A stretch of DNA of 64,000 nucleotides from Caldilineaceae bacterium. GTDB taxonomy: Bacteria; Chloroflexota; Anaerolineae; Caldilineales; Caldilineaceae. Below the pieces are notes generated by a model. That model saw only the letters and a list, made by a program, of their open reading frames with translations. It had not been told where the DNA came from and ran no database searches. Of this stretch, positions 35,548 to 44,779 are shown one piece after another. Within the stretch, counting starts at the first letter, position 1. Every line of letters begins with the position of its first letter. The stretch covers positions 103,609-167,608 of the forward strand of contig JAJDTL010000003.1 of the NCBI GenBank assembly GCA_022827195.1. The letters are read 5' to 3'. The translations under genes and the position numbers were made by a program.

Positions 35548-37785
35548 ATGCCCGTTGACACTGATTCCGGTGATTCGAAGTCAGGCGATTCGAGAATGTC
35601 TTACTGGGTCATTGCGACATCGGCAATTGTGCTTTTCTTGCTCCTAACCGTGCAGGTGCTGCGTTTCTACCGCCTCAGCGAACTGCCGCCGGGAATCCAA
35701 AGCGATGAAGGACCTGATGGAGTCTACGCTCTCCAAGTGTTGGACGGCGTGCACTCGGTTTTCTTTCCCGAAAAAGGTAGCGGTCGCGAAGCAATCGGTG
35801 TATACGCGATCGCGTTAGCCACCTACTTCTTGGGAAGCACTCTACTTGCGTTTCACGTCCCCACTGCCTTGGCCAGCTCCGGAACAGTCTTCGTCGTATT
35901 CTGGTTGGGACAACTGCTCTTCGGGCGAGATGAAGAAACCGGCCAGCCTCTTCCTTGGCGGGGACTGTTGGTTGGCTCTGTTGGTGCTGGTCTGATGGCA
36001 GTTTCTATCGGTCAGACGTTCCTTGCGCGCGCTGGGCTGAGAGCGAACTATTTGCCGCTGTTTCTTTCCTTGAGTCTGGCGTTGCTTTGGTGGGCTTGGC
36101 CGCTGAAAGGCCACCCGGGAGCATTCTGGTGGAGACTTTCCCTGGCCGGTGCCTGCGCTGGCCTGCTCCAATATACCTATCTTGCAGCGCGCATAACTCC
36201 TGTTCTCTATATTTTGTTTGGACTAAGTTTTCTGCTGCCGTTTCGCGCGACTCTCCGGACGTCGGACCGGTCTGTTCTAGTCAAACGGTACCTGCCGCGG
36301 GTAGGCATGTTCGCGGGCATGGCCGGGCTCGTCGCGGCGCCGCTGCTCATCTATTTCGCTCAGATTCCAGAAGATTTCTCAATTCGAAGTCGTCAACTTT
36401 GGCTTCTTACCGAGGGTCAGGGAAATCCAATTGGCGCGTTCTTGAGGAACGCTTGGGAACACATCCTGGTCCTTGGCTTTCGAGGCGACCAGCATCTTCG
36501 CTACAATTTCGCCGGGCAGCCCATGCTGAATCCGTGGCAGACCATCTTCTTCTGGATTGGCGTAGTAATGGCCGTTTACCACTGGCAACGGAGCCCTGCA
36601 AGCCGTTTGCTGCTCCTATGGCTTGGCGTGCTCATTCTCCCCGCCATGCTGGCCGATACCAGAGGGGAAGGTCCAAATTCGCTGCGTATGATTGGAGCTG
36701 CCCCAGCCATTTGCTTGCTCATTGGTAGCGGAATGTGGGAGACGTATCGGTTTCTGTGGGCGAGGCGATCGGCATCGAAGTTGCGCGAATCCCCCGTCCT
36801 ACCCTCAAGTGAAGCCTCATTTGCTGCAATTGGGGCGGCCTTGGTCGTAGTCCTCATTCTGGTTCAAGGTGTGGTCACCTATCGTTCATTTTTCTTGGAG
36901 TGGGCGGGCAACCCTGCATTTGACCGTGCTTATCATGCCGAGTGGGCAGAAGCGGCCACAGTCCTCAATGAACGGCAGTCAGAAGAGGAAGCAGTTTATT
37001 TGATTCCCTACCCGCTGCATAGTGAGCACTTCAGCGGTGAACACTTTGGTTTTGAATATCTATATCAGGGCGCGGCGCCGGCTTACATTCTCGCAGCGAC
37101 TACGCCTCACCATCTTGCCAAAAAAGTCGAGACAATACTGTCCACGGACACGAACTTTTCTTCGGTCACGATTCTGGACTGGAACAACGAGCTAGTTGGT
37201 GGAGACGCGAGGGCAGAGGAACACACTGTTGCTCTGCTGGAGAAAATAGGCCGGTTATCCAACAGCCAGAAGTACGGCAGTTTTGAGCTACACACTTTCA
37301 CGGATATCACAGTAGATCGGCCCTGGAGTTACTATGAGCGTCTCCATCCCCTGACAATTCACTATGATAAGGGCATTTCTCTTCTTGGGTTTGCCCTGGG
37401 ACAAGGCAGGGCCCAGCTGCCGTCCCAGCGAAGTGTCTACGTGGGGAGCGTACAACCCATTTGGGTGGCGCTGCAGTGGCAAGCAGCCCCTGGGCTGGAT
37501 ATCGACTTTTCAGCGTCTTTGCGTCTGTACGACTCTCAAGGAGGTCCGGTCTTGCAAAAGGACTTTGTACTAAAAGATGCAAGTCCTTCGCCTACAAGCC
37601 AGTGGAAAGAGGACGAAACGGTCGACACGCTCAACTACCTGGATTTGCCAACTGACCTCCTCTCTGGTGACTTCGAACTCAGACTGGTTGTCTATGACTT
37701 CAAGACCTTTCAACCGACCGTCGAATTGGGTGTCTGGGAGCCAGAAACTGTTCTAGCCAGTCTGCGGCTGGAGGCGGCCGATTAG
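35548..37785 (+). CDS. GT-C-type membrane protein with C-terminal beta-sandwich, tandem copy 2
   Basis: 745 residues, paralogous along its length to the gene before and the two after. The loop reads LPPGIQSDEGPDGVYALQVL with Asp53-Glu54 intact, and the membrane core includes FLARAGLRANYLPLFLSLSLALLWW. The outer part has YLYQGAAPAYILAATTPHH and the final domain LHPLTIHYDKGISLLGFALGQG...VELGVWEPET. The gap to copy 1 is 102 bases. Copies share the characteristic substrate-loop segments HSVFFPEKGSGREAIGVYA and their equivalents, which probably define the donor site. Confidence 0.82.
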   Translation: MPVDTDSGDSKSGDSRMSYWVIATSAIVLFLLLTVQVLRFYRLSELPPGIQSDEGPDGVYALQVLDGVHSVFFPEKGSGREAIGVYAIALATYFLGSTLLAFHVPTALASSGTVFVVFWLGQLLFGRDEETGQPLPWRGLLVGSVGAGLMAVSIGQTFLARAGLRANYLPLFLSLSLALLWWAWPLKGHPGAFWWRLSLAGACAGLLQYTYLAARITPVLYILFGLSFLLPFRATLRTSDRSVLVKRYLPRVGMFAGMAGLVAAPLLIYFAQIPEDFSIRSRQLWLLTEGQGNPIGAFLRNAWEHILVLGFRGDQHLRYNFAGQPMLNPWQTIFFWIGVVMAVYHWQRSPASRLLLLWLGVLILPAMLADTRGEGPNSLRMIGAAPAICLLIGSGMWETYRFLWARRSASKLRESPVLPSSEASFAAIGAALVVVLILVQGVVTYRSFFLEWAGNPAFDRAYHAEWAEAATVLNERQSEEEAVYLIPYPLHSEHFSGEHFGFEYLYQGAAPAYILAATTPHHLAKKVETILSTDTNFSSVTILDWNNELVGGDARAEEHTVALLEKIGRLSNSQKYGSFELHTFTDITVDRPWSYYERLHPLTIHYDKGISLLGFALGQGRAQLPSQRSVYVGSVQPIWVALQWQAAPGLDIDFSASLRLYDSQGGPVLQKDFVLKDASPSPTSQWKEDETVDTLNYLDLPTDLLSGDFELRLVVYDFKTFQPTVELGVWEPETVLASLRLEAAD

Positions 37786-37903
37786 AAGGGGCCATCCCGA
37801 CGACATTGCAGTTAGGTGAGGATTCTGTCCATATTGGGACTATCGTTGGGTACCGCTTGCAGGCGTGGAAGAATTCGGGGAATCCTTTCGAGGAGAAAAG
37901 AGA

Positions 37904-40141
37904 GTGCCCGAAAGGTCATATACTGCACATATGTCGCTCAAGGGAAGTAATGAGCGAAAATCCTTCACAATTGCAACCGCAACAATCCTATGCGCCCTTG
38001 TCCTGGCCGTTACTTTGCTGCGCTTCTATCGCTTGAGCGCATTGCCCCAAGGGATCAACTCTGGTGAAGCAGCGAATGCAATGGATGCGCTTGACGTGCT
38101 GCAGGGAGATCATGCGGTCTTCTTTTCGGAAAAGGTTGAAGGCCGCGAAGGCATGGTCGTTTACGCAATGGCCGTGTCCATCGCTCTATTGGGGCGAACC
38201 GAGTTGGCCCTCCATCTGCCCTTGTCGCTGGCCAGCTCCGCGACTGTTTTCCTCGTCTTCTGGCTTGGGCTGGTCCTCTTCGGAAAAGACGCCGCGGGTA
38301 GGTGGACCACCCCTTGGCGGGGCCTGCTGATCGGGGGCGTCGCTGCCGGTCTCCTAGCAGTTTCCCTCGGCCAAACGATAATCGGTCGCACGGCCTATAG
38401 ACCTCCCTTGTTTCCACTCTTTCTCGTGCCCTGTTTGCTCTTCCTTTGGGAAGGCTGGACGTTGCGAAGTAGATGGCGCGTGGCGATGGCAGGAGTCTGC
38501 GCGGGGCTGCTGCCGTACACCTACATTCCGGCACGCTTCACACCGTTCCTTCTTGCTCTGTTCGGTTTGAGCTTCGTCCTGTCCCTCAGGCGGAGCGAAG
38601 GCGGAGTCAAAGGACTGATCCCCTCCATCGCCACCCCGCGTGTGCGGACGGAGCTGAGTTTGGCAAGTACCTTTGTCGTCGTGGCCTTGCTTGTTGCAGC
38701 ACCGATTCTCCTCTATTTCGCGCTGAATCCTGAAAACTTTGTTTCGCGTAGCGGCCGTCTCTCGGTCTTCGATCCGGCTTTTAGCCCAAGCGGCCCTCTA
38801 CATGCCTTCCTGAGCAATGCGTGGTATCACCTGCTCGCCTTTGGCTTTCGTGGGGACCCATTCTGGCGGCACAACTTCGCCGAGCAACCAATGCTCAACT
38901 TATGGGAGGCCTTCTTTTTCTGGCTGGGTGTCGGCATCGCCGCCCGGCACTGGCAACGGCCTGCCTATAGGCTCCTGCTTCTCTGGCTCGTGGTGCTGAT
39001 GGCTCCGGCCTTGCTGTCTACAGACAGAAGTGTAGGCTACGAGGGTCCCAATACACTGCGCATAATCGGCGCGGCGCCGGCCGTATATCTCATTATCGGC
39101 CTTTCCATTTGGGAGACGTTTTGCTTCCTCAAAGAGCGGTTTCCTGGTCTGGGGCTGCGTAGAGGCTTCAGTCTCCTGGGAAATCGCATCGAACCTGCAG
39201 TTCTCGTGCCCGCTTTCGTCGTAGGCCTGGTTGTGACGCAAGGCATATTCACCTTCCTCACCTACTTCCAGGATTGGGCCGGCTCGCCGGAAGTCTTTGC
39301 CGCGTATCATCAGGAATGGACTGATTTGGCCCGCGTATTGAATGCAGAAGCCCGCGCTTCCGATGAAGTGTACCTGCTCCCCTACAACGACGCGGATCGA
39401 CCCTTTGGACTCGACTACCTGTACCAGGGCGCGGCGCCGGCGCATGTCGTTGTCGCCACCACACCCCATAACCTGGCCCAGAAAATCAAATCCACGCTTG
39501 CGAATGAAGAAGCCTTCTCGGCCATACATTATGTGGACTGGAACGACGACTATATCTTGATAGAGAACGGAGACGAACACCTTTCCGCGGTATTGAGTAA
39601 GTATGCCCGTTATCTCGGCAATGTTCAGTACCCAAGTTTTCGGATTCACTCCTACGCGGATGTTGACTTGACTCATCTCTGGACACTCTATGACTCGCTA
39701 GAGCCGCTTACAGTCCATTACGACGGCGGAATCTCCCTCATGGGGATCGCTCTGGGACAGGGAACAGATCAGCTGTCAACTCTTCAGATTCCGAAACTGG
39801 AGGAAAGCCATTCACTTTGGCTGGCTCTTCAGTGGCAAGTGTCTCCCGAGCTGGATAACGATTATTCGGCTTCCTTGCGACTGCACGATGATTCTGGTGC
39901 GCCGGTATTCCAGAAGGACATAGTCCTGAAAGACGCACATCCGGCGCCTACAAGTCGTTGGACTGCCGAGGAGCCGGTAGACACACTTTTCTACCTGAGC
40001 CCTCCAGCCAATCTCGCTCCTGGCGAATACGAGTTGCGCCTTCTCGTCTACGATTTCGAGACACTGAAACCAACCGTCGAATTGGGAGTGTGGGAGCCTG
40101 AAAAGGTCCTTGCGCGCTTGCGATTGGACGGAGCCGAGTAA
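37904..40141 (+). CDS. GT-C-type membrane protein with C-terminal beta-sandwich, tandem copy 3
   Basis: 745 residues from the GTG at 37904, which has AGGAG eight bases upstream; an open frame extends to 37865 without such a site. This is paralogous to its neighbours and closest to copy 4 (LGQTIIGRTAYRPPL, LLPYTYIPARFTPFLL). The loop reads LPQGINSGEAANAMDALDVL: Gly54-Glu55 replaces the Asp-Glu pair of copies 1 and 2. The outer domain and final beta-rich domain (LEPLTVHYDGGISLMGIALGQG, ending VELGVWEPEKVLARLRL) are complete. Without the first acidic residue the enzyme may have altered or no transferase activity. Confidence 0.82.
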   Translation: MPERSYTAHMSLKGSNERKSFTIATATILCALVLAVTLLRFYRLSALPQGINSGEAANAMDALDVLQGDHAVFFSEKVEGREGMVVYAMAVSIALLGRTELALHLPLSLASSATVFLVFWLGLVLFGKDAAGRWTTPWRGLLIGGVAAGLLAVSLGQTIIGRTAYRPPLFPLFLVPCLLFLWEGWTLRSRWRVAMAGVCAGLLPYTYIPARFTPFLLALFGLSFVLSLRRSEGGVKGLIPSIATPRVRTELSLASTFVVVALLVAAPILLYFALNPENFVSRSGRLSVFDPAFSPSGPLHAFLSNAWYHLLAFGFRGDPFWRHNFAEQPMLNLWEAFFFWLGVGIAARHWQRPAYRLLLLWLVVLMAPALLSTDRSVGYEGPNTLRIIGAAPAVYLIIGLSIWETFCFLKERFPGLGLRRGFSLLGNRIEPAVLVPAFVVGLVVTQGIFTFLTYFQDWAGSPEVFAAYHQEWTDLARVLNAEARASDEVYLLPYNDADRPFGLDYLYQGAAPAHVVVATTPHNLAQKIKSTLANEEAFSAIHYVDWNDDYILIENGDEHLSAVLSKYARYLGNVQYPSFRIHSYADVDLTHLWTLYDSLEPLTVHYDGGISLMGIALGQGTDQLSTLQIPKLEESHSLWLALQWQVSPELDNDYSASLRLHDDSGAPVFQKDIVLKDAHPAPTSRWTAEEPVDTLFYLSPPANLAPGEYELRLLVYDFETLKPTVELGVWEPEKVLARLRLDGAE

Positions 40142-40224
40142 AGGTGCCCTTCATTGAGCAATAGCATATGCCCAAAGGTTTGCCAGTTTTCAGACCGGCT
40201 AGCGCGAAGCGGAAGAGAACATAA

Positions 40225-42471
40225 GTGACCGAATCTTCTTCTTCTGCAGGCCCCCCGGAAGACTGTGCCGCGCCGAAACATCGCGAACTCCTCCTTCTTA
40301 ACCTTGTTACAGGCGCAACCCTACTCGCGCTTGCCTTGGCCGTATTCCTGTTGCGACTTCATCGATTAGGCGAAATCCCTGAGGGAATCGACGCGGGCGA
40401 AGGGGCAAATGGTGTGGACGCCCTGCGCGTTCTGCAGGGAGAGCACGCGGTATTCTTCCCTGATAAGTTTCGAGGCCGTGAGGGGATGGTCGTCTATGCG
40501 ATGGCGCTTGCCATCTACCTCTTGGGGCGGACTGAACAGGCCCTCCACCTGCCCACGGCACTGGCAGGCGCCGGTACTGTCTTTGTCGTTTTCTGGCTGG
40601 GCCGGGTCCTCTTTGGCACAGACGAATCGGGCAGTGGGGCTGCACGGTGGCGAGGTCTGTTTATCGGCGCCGCCGGGGCCGGTTTGCTGGCCGTTTCACT
40701 CGGCCAGACGATAATCGCACGCACGGCGTACAGAACTACACTTCTCCCCCTTCTTCTTGCTCTTTGCATGGTCCTACTGTGGGAAGGGTGGAAGCGGCGC
40801 AGCAAATGGCACGTGGTCCTGGCGGGCATAAGCGCCGGGTTGTTGCCATACACCTACATTCCGGCGCGTTTTACGCCCTTTCTGTTTCTGTTGTTCGGCC
40901 TGAGCTTTGTCATAACTTTCAACCGACGGCAAAACGGGCTCAAACGGGCAATCCGTTTCATCGATACTTCCCCTATAAGGGCGGAACTCACGTTGGCTGC
41001 ACCATTTGCAGTCGCGGCAATGATTGTAGCGGCGCCAATTCTCCTCCATTTTGCGTTAAACCCCGAGCATTTTGTCTCGCGAGCCAGCCTGCTCTTTGTC
41101 CTTGATCCAACTCTTAGTCAGGGAGACCCTATAGGGGCATTTCTGATCAATATTTGGCATCACCTGCAGGCGTTCGGTTTTCGCGGGGACCCTTTCTGGC
41201 GAAACAATTTCGCGGGGCAGCCGATGCTGAACCCTTGGGAAACCTTTTCTTTCTGGCTCGGTGTAGGCATCGCAGCACGCCGCTGGCAGCACCCCGCCTA
41301 TCGACTCCTGCTGCTTTGGCTGGCCGTCCTCCTTTTGCCTGCCTTTTTGTCTTCAGATCCAGACGGCCTCGTACCCAATACGGTCCGCATGATCGGCACT
41401 GTGCCGGCAGTCTATCTCCTCATTGGCGTCGGCATTTGGGAGACGTATCAATTCCTGCGAAGCAAGTGCCTGACCATTCCCAAACTCGGTATTCCCGCCT
41501 ACTTGACGAGCGGGACCTTGCCCGGAGCGGCATTGGGCGCTGTCGTTGGCTGCCTAATCCTGGTTCAAGGAAGCGTCGCATTTCGTACCTATTTTGGTGC
41601 GTGGGCATCCGCACCCCAAACCTACAGGGCCTATGATCAGGAGTGGACTGACCTGGCCCGCGCGCTGAACGCCCGGCCTACCGCAGCCGACACAGTCTAC
41701 CTGATTCCCTATCCCTGGCCTGAAGAGCCCTATGGCTTCCACTACCTGTACCAGGGCGCTTCGCCTGTCCACATTTTCCCAGAGGCCGCAGCACGCGAAT
41801 TGACACAGATGATTCGGTCAAAATTGGAAGGGTCGGAGAGTATCGCCACGGTCAAAGTTGTGGAGTGGAAGGAGGATCCCACTGGCGAACACATTAACGT
41901 CGACGACCGAATCATTGCCGTTCTGTCCATGTTTGCACGTCATCAAGGCAGCGAGGATGGCGACAGCTTCCGAGTGCACAACTTCGCAAATATAGACCAG
42001 GACCGCCCATGGACACTCTCTGAACATCCCGTGCCGATCGCAGTACATTTTGACGGCGGCATCTCTCTCCTCGGGCTTGACATTGGTCAGGGTCCGGAAA
42101 CCATCCCGACCTCACTCTTGTTCGACATGGGCAGCGGCCAACCTATGTGGATGGTTCTGCAATGGCAGACCGCCCCTGGATTAGATCTCATCTATTCAAT
42201 CTCAATACGCTTGCACGACCATGAGGGCGGCGTGGTCTATCAGAAGGACGCGGTCCTTACAAGAGACGGTATTGCGTCCACCAGGCACTGGAAACCGGAC
42301 GAATTGGTCGAAACTTTGCACCTTATAGACCTTCCACACAACCTCACGTCCGGCGAATACGAGTTGAGGCTCGTTGTGTACGACTTTGAGTCACTTAAGC
42401 CAACTGTCGAATTGGGCGTCTGGCAGGCGGAGACAGTCCTGGCACGCCTGCGGCTGACCGAATCTGAGTGA
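40225..42471 (+). CDS. GT-C-type membrane protein with C-terminal beta-sandwich, tandem copy 4
   Basis: 748 residues from the GTG at 40225, with GGAAGAG upstream. It is the closest relative of copy 3. The loop reads IPEGIDAGEGANGVDALRVL: Gly58-Glu59 in place of Asp-Glu, the same change as in copy 3. About ten membrane segments precede an outer region with FHYLYQGASPVHIF and the final domain EHPVPIAVHFDGGISLLGLDI...VELGVWQAET. The gap to copy 3 is 83 bases, so all four copies could be co-transcribed. The shared substitution suggests copies 3 and 4 arose from a duplication after the change. Confidence 0.82.
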   Translation: MTESSSSAGPPEDCAAPKHRELLLLNLVTGATLLALALAVFLLRLHRLGEIPEGIDAGEGANGVDALRVLQGEHAVFFPDKFRGREGMVVYAMALAIYLLGRTEQALHLPTALAGAGTVFVVFWLGRVLFGTDESGSGAARWRGLFIGAAGAGLLAVSLGQTIIARTAYRTTLLPLLLALCMVLLWEGWKRRSKWHVVLAGISAGLLPYTYIPARFTPFLFLLFGLSFVITFNRRQNGLKRAIRFIDTSPIRAELTLAAPFAVAAMIVAAPILLHFALNPEHFVSRASLLFVLDPTLSQGDPIGAFLINIWHHLQAFGFRGDPFWRNNFAGQPMLNPWETFSFWLGVGIAARRWQHPAYRLLLLWLAVLLLPAFLSSDPDGLVPNTVRMIGTVPAVYLLIGVGIWETYQFLRSKCLTIPKLGIPAYLTSGTLPGAALGAVVGCLILVQGSVAFRTYFGAWASAPQTYRAYDQEWTDLARALNARPTAADTVYLIPYPWPEEPYGFHYLYQGASPVHIFPEAAARELTQMIRSKLEGSESIATVKVVEWKEDPTGEHINVDDRIIAVLSMFARHQGSEDGDSFRVHNFANIDQDRPWTLSEHPVPIAVHFDGGISLLGLDIGQGPETIPTSLLFDMGSGQPMWMVLQWQTAPGLDLIYSISIRLHDHEGGVVYQKDAVLTRDGIASTRHWKPDELVETLHLIDLPHNLTSGEYELRLVVYDFESLKPTVELGVWQAETVLARLRLTESE

Positions 42472-42730
42472 CGAAAGCGGTTTTTCTTTGACCCCAGCCA
42501 CTTTACGCTTTCCCGGTTCAACGGAAACATCTATGTATGCGCATGCCCAACAGCGCCAAGACATTTCCAATGGCTGCAAGGTAGGATAAACTTAGTCGCA
42601 GACCCTCAGGCTCTTGCCTAAGCATGGGTCCGCGACCATTTTCGGCCTCATAAAGAACTGATTTCCTCCACAACCCATACTCTCTAACCAAACGGACGCT
42701 TTCGGCCGCTCGGGAATCCGCCAAGTTACA

Positions 42731-42745
42731 AGGAGGCTCCAAGTG
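42731..42745 (+). promoter_or_regulatory. Consensus ribosome binding site fixing a GTG start
   Basis: AGGAGG at 42731-42736 lies six bases before the GTG at 42743. It is the best Shine-Dalgarno sequence I saw in the window and supports the small membrane protein as a real gene. Confidence 0.8.
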
Positions 42746-43150
42746 AGACTGGTTTTCTGGGTATACCTGAGAGTACTGGCAGTCGTCGTTTACGTGCAAT
42801 ACATCGGGTCTCAGTTCTACGACCCGACCTCTGAGGGCTTAGCCGAGGCCGTCTATCGCATCATCGACCCACTGATGGTGCTGGCAATGCTCATTGCCGT
42901 ATATTTCGCCTATCAGCGCAAACGCGCCGTCGACTCAGGCCCGGAAGGTGGTGTGACTAGGGAATACCTTGAAGCCAACGGCACCTTTTACCTCGGCATT
43001 GCTCTGCTTGCCGGCCTGCTATGGAACTGGGTTGGCTTCCAGTTCGCCGATCCCGCGACAACGCACAGCTGGCTCTGGGCCCTGATCGACATAACTGCTC
43101 CCCTTCTCTTCTTTGCAACAAGCACGCAACTCATCAAGAGCGAAGAATGA
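42743..43150 (+). CDS. Small membrane protein of unknown function
   Basis: 135 residues with four predicted membrane segments (about 4-22, 40-58, 80-98 and 106-124) and short polar loops (KRKRAVDSGPEGG between the second and third). I do not recognise the family; small four-helix proteins of this shape occur widely in Chloroflexota and marine bacteria. A perfect AGGAGG site and good codon use argue that it is translated. It follows the four GT-C copies with a 271-base gap and precedes the Gfo/Idh/MocA gene by 54 bases. No function can be assigned. Confidence 0.7.
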   Translation: MRLVFWVYLRVLAVVVYVQYIGSQFYDPTSEGLAEAVYRIIDPLMVLAMLIAVYFAYQRKRAVDSGPEGGVTREYLEANGTFYLGIALLAGLLWNWVGFQFADPATTHSWLWALIDITAPLLFFATSTQLIKSEE

Positions 43151-43204
43151 CCGCCTCTACCCGCTTACACTTTTCGACCTCCGATAGCATGGAAAGGAGC
43201 ACCA

Positions 43205-44470
43205 ATGGATAAGATCCCTCTTGCAATCGTTGGCTGCGGTGGAATGGGCCATCGCCACCTCTACGGGCTGGCGGAGTTGAACGATTCCGGCCTCTCCCCC
43301 TTCGAGCTTGTGGCCGCCTGCGACCCTGTTAGAGCCAATGCAGAGTCCCTCGCCGACGACGCCGAAGAACGCCTGGGTAAGCGCCCCGCGGTCGTCGAGC
43401 GGATGGAGCAGTTGGAGCCCCTGGGGATCGTCGCCGTCGACATCACCACCACGCCCCGCCACCACCACACAGTCGCCGTCGAAGCTGTCGAACGAGGCTG
43501 GCACGCGATGATCGAGAAGCCCGTCGGGCTCACCGTGCGCGCCAGCAATCGAATCCGCGAAGCGGCCGAACGCACCGGCAAGATCGTCAGCGTGGCCGAG
43601 AACTACCGCCGCGACCCGATGAATCGCCTCGGGAAGGCGCTACTGGATGCCGGAGCAATCGGTTCGCCCCGTCTGATGATTCACAACACGATGGGCGGAA
43701 GCGACCTGATGTTGATCACGGTCTGGCGACACCAGAAGAATCAAAGCGGAGTTTTGCTGGATGTAGGTGTCCACTTCACCGACATAATCGAGTACTACCT
43801 CGGCCCGGCCACCACAGTCTACGCCCAGACTCGCCTGCACGAACAGATCCGGCGCAATATAGCCGCCGAGCCCGGCGGGAGCTCACCAAGAAACCCTTCC
43901 GTAGTCTACGAGAGGTGGCAGAAGCAGATGCCGGCGGAGTTCGAAGCCACAGCCGACGACGCCTCCTATGCAACGCTTCTTTTTGAGAGCGGCGCCGTCT
44001 GCCAGTACATCGAGGACCATGCCGGCCGAGGGCAAGGAGTTTTCACGAGGCAGATTCACGGCTCCGAGGGCTCTCTTGAACTGCCGCAAGACCGTTCCGG
44101 CCAACTGCTCACGCTACACAAAGATGGTGAGGCAATCTGCGATGAAAGCCTGCTCGACCTCGTCCCGGACTTCCACCTGGAGCCGATCATCGCCGCGCTC
44201 TTTGGCGGTGACCGTCTGTGGGGCTACGACTTTCCTTTTCCGGTTACCGACCGCAAATTGATCGCCGCCGAATATGGTGAACTGGGCTTGGCCATCGAGA
44301 ACGGCGGTACGATTGAGGTCGATGCTGCCCAGGGCGCCCGCTCGGTGGCCCTCTCCTACGCCATGCTGGAGTCGAGCGTGGCCGGCCGCGCCCTGTCAAT
44401 GGACGAAGTACTGTCAGAGGAGGTTGACGCTTACCAGCACGAGATAGACGAGGAGATTGGACTGGTGTAA
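43205..44470 (+). CDS. Gfo/Idh/MocA family oxidoreductase
   Basis: 421 residues. The N-terminal Rossmann motif is AIVGCGGMGHRHLYGL (residues about 7-22), and the family signature lysine is in MIEKPVGLT. The substrate-side segment VLLDVGVHFTDIIEYYLG contains the aspartate and histidine usually in the active site. Members are NAD(P)-dependent dehydrogenases acting on sugars, inositols and their derivatives. The C-terminal part is normal length. It is the last plus-strand gene before the large minus-strand island; a role in the same carbohydrate breakdown is likely, but the substrate is unknown. Confidence 0.9.
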   Translation: MDKIPLAIVGCGGMGHRHLYGLAELNDSGLSPFELVAACDPVRANAESLADDAEERLGKRPAVVERMEQLEPLGIVAVDITTTPRHHHTVAVEAVERGWHAMIEKPVGLTVRASNRIREAAERTGKIVSVAENYRRDPMNRLGKALLDAGAIGSPRLMIHNTMGGSDLMLITVWRHQKNQSGVLLDVGVHFTDIIEYYLGPATTVYAQTRLHEQIRRNIAAEPGGSSPRNPSVVYERWQKQMPAEFEATADDASYATLLFESGAVCQYIEDHAGRGQGVFTRQIHGSEGSLELPQDRSGQLLTLHKDGEAICDESLLDLVPDFHLEPIIAALFGGDRLWGYDFPFPVTDRKLIAAEYGELGLAIENGGTIEVDAAQGARSVALSYAMLESSVAGRALSMDEVLSEEVDAYQHEIDEEIGLV

Positions 44471-44779
44471 CGGGAATGTTTGTGTCGCTCGCGCGGAGTT
44501 GCTCGGGCTTGGCATCCTCCGCCATTCCCGAACTCTTGACCATCTACTATTGGAGGACTAAGCCTTAGCGCGCGCAGTCTTCCCGGCGTTGACTACGTTC
44601 TTCCTGCGCTCAATCCTGACGACGTATGTCCTCTTGTGCGGGCCTGGTGAGAACGTGCCCGTGATGGCCGGCCGTAAATCGAGCCTTCCAGAGCTTCTCG
44701 AATCGGCCTCGATTCGGATTCATCGGGCATCTGGCTTCAAATCAGGGCGCTTGCGATCAATTCTTCCATCAGACCGGCA
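44471..44779. other. 309-base gap between convergent genes
   Basis: This separates the ends of the Gfo/Idh/MocA and luciferase-like genes. An open frame at 44589-45056 is Ser/Arg-rich and mostly antisense to the neighbouring gene, so I do not call it. I see no clear hairpin followed by a T-run and no RNA gene. Confidence 0.55.
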
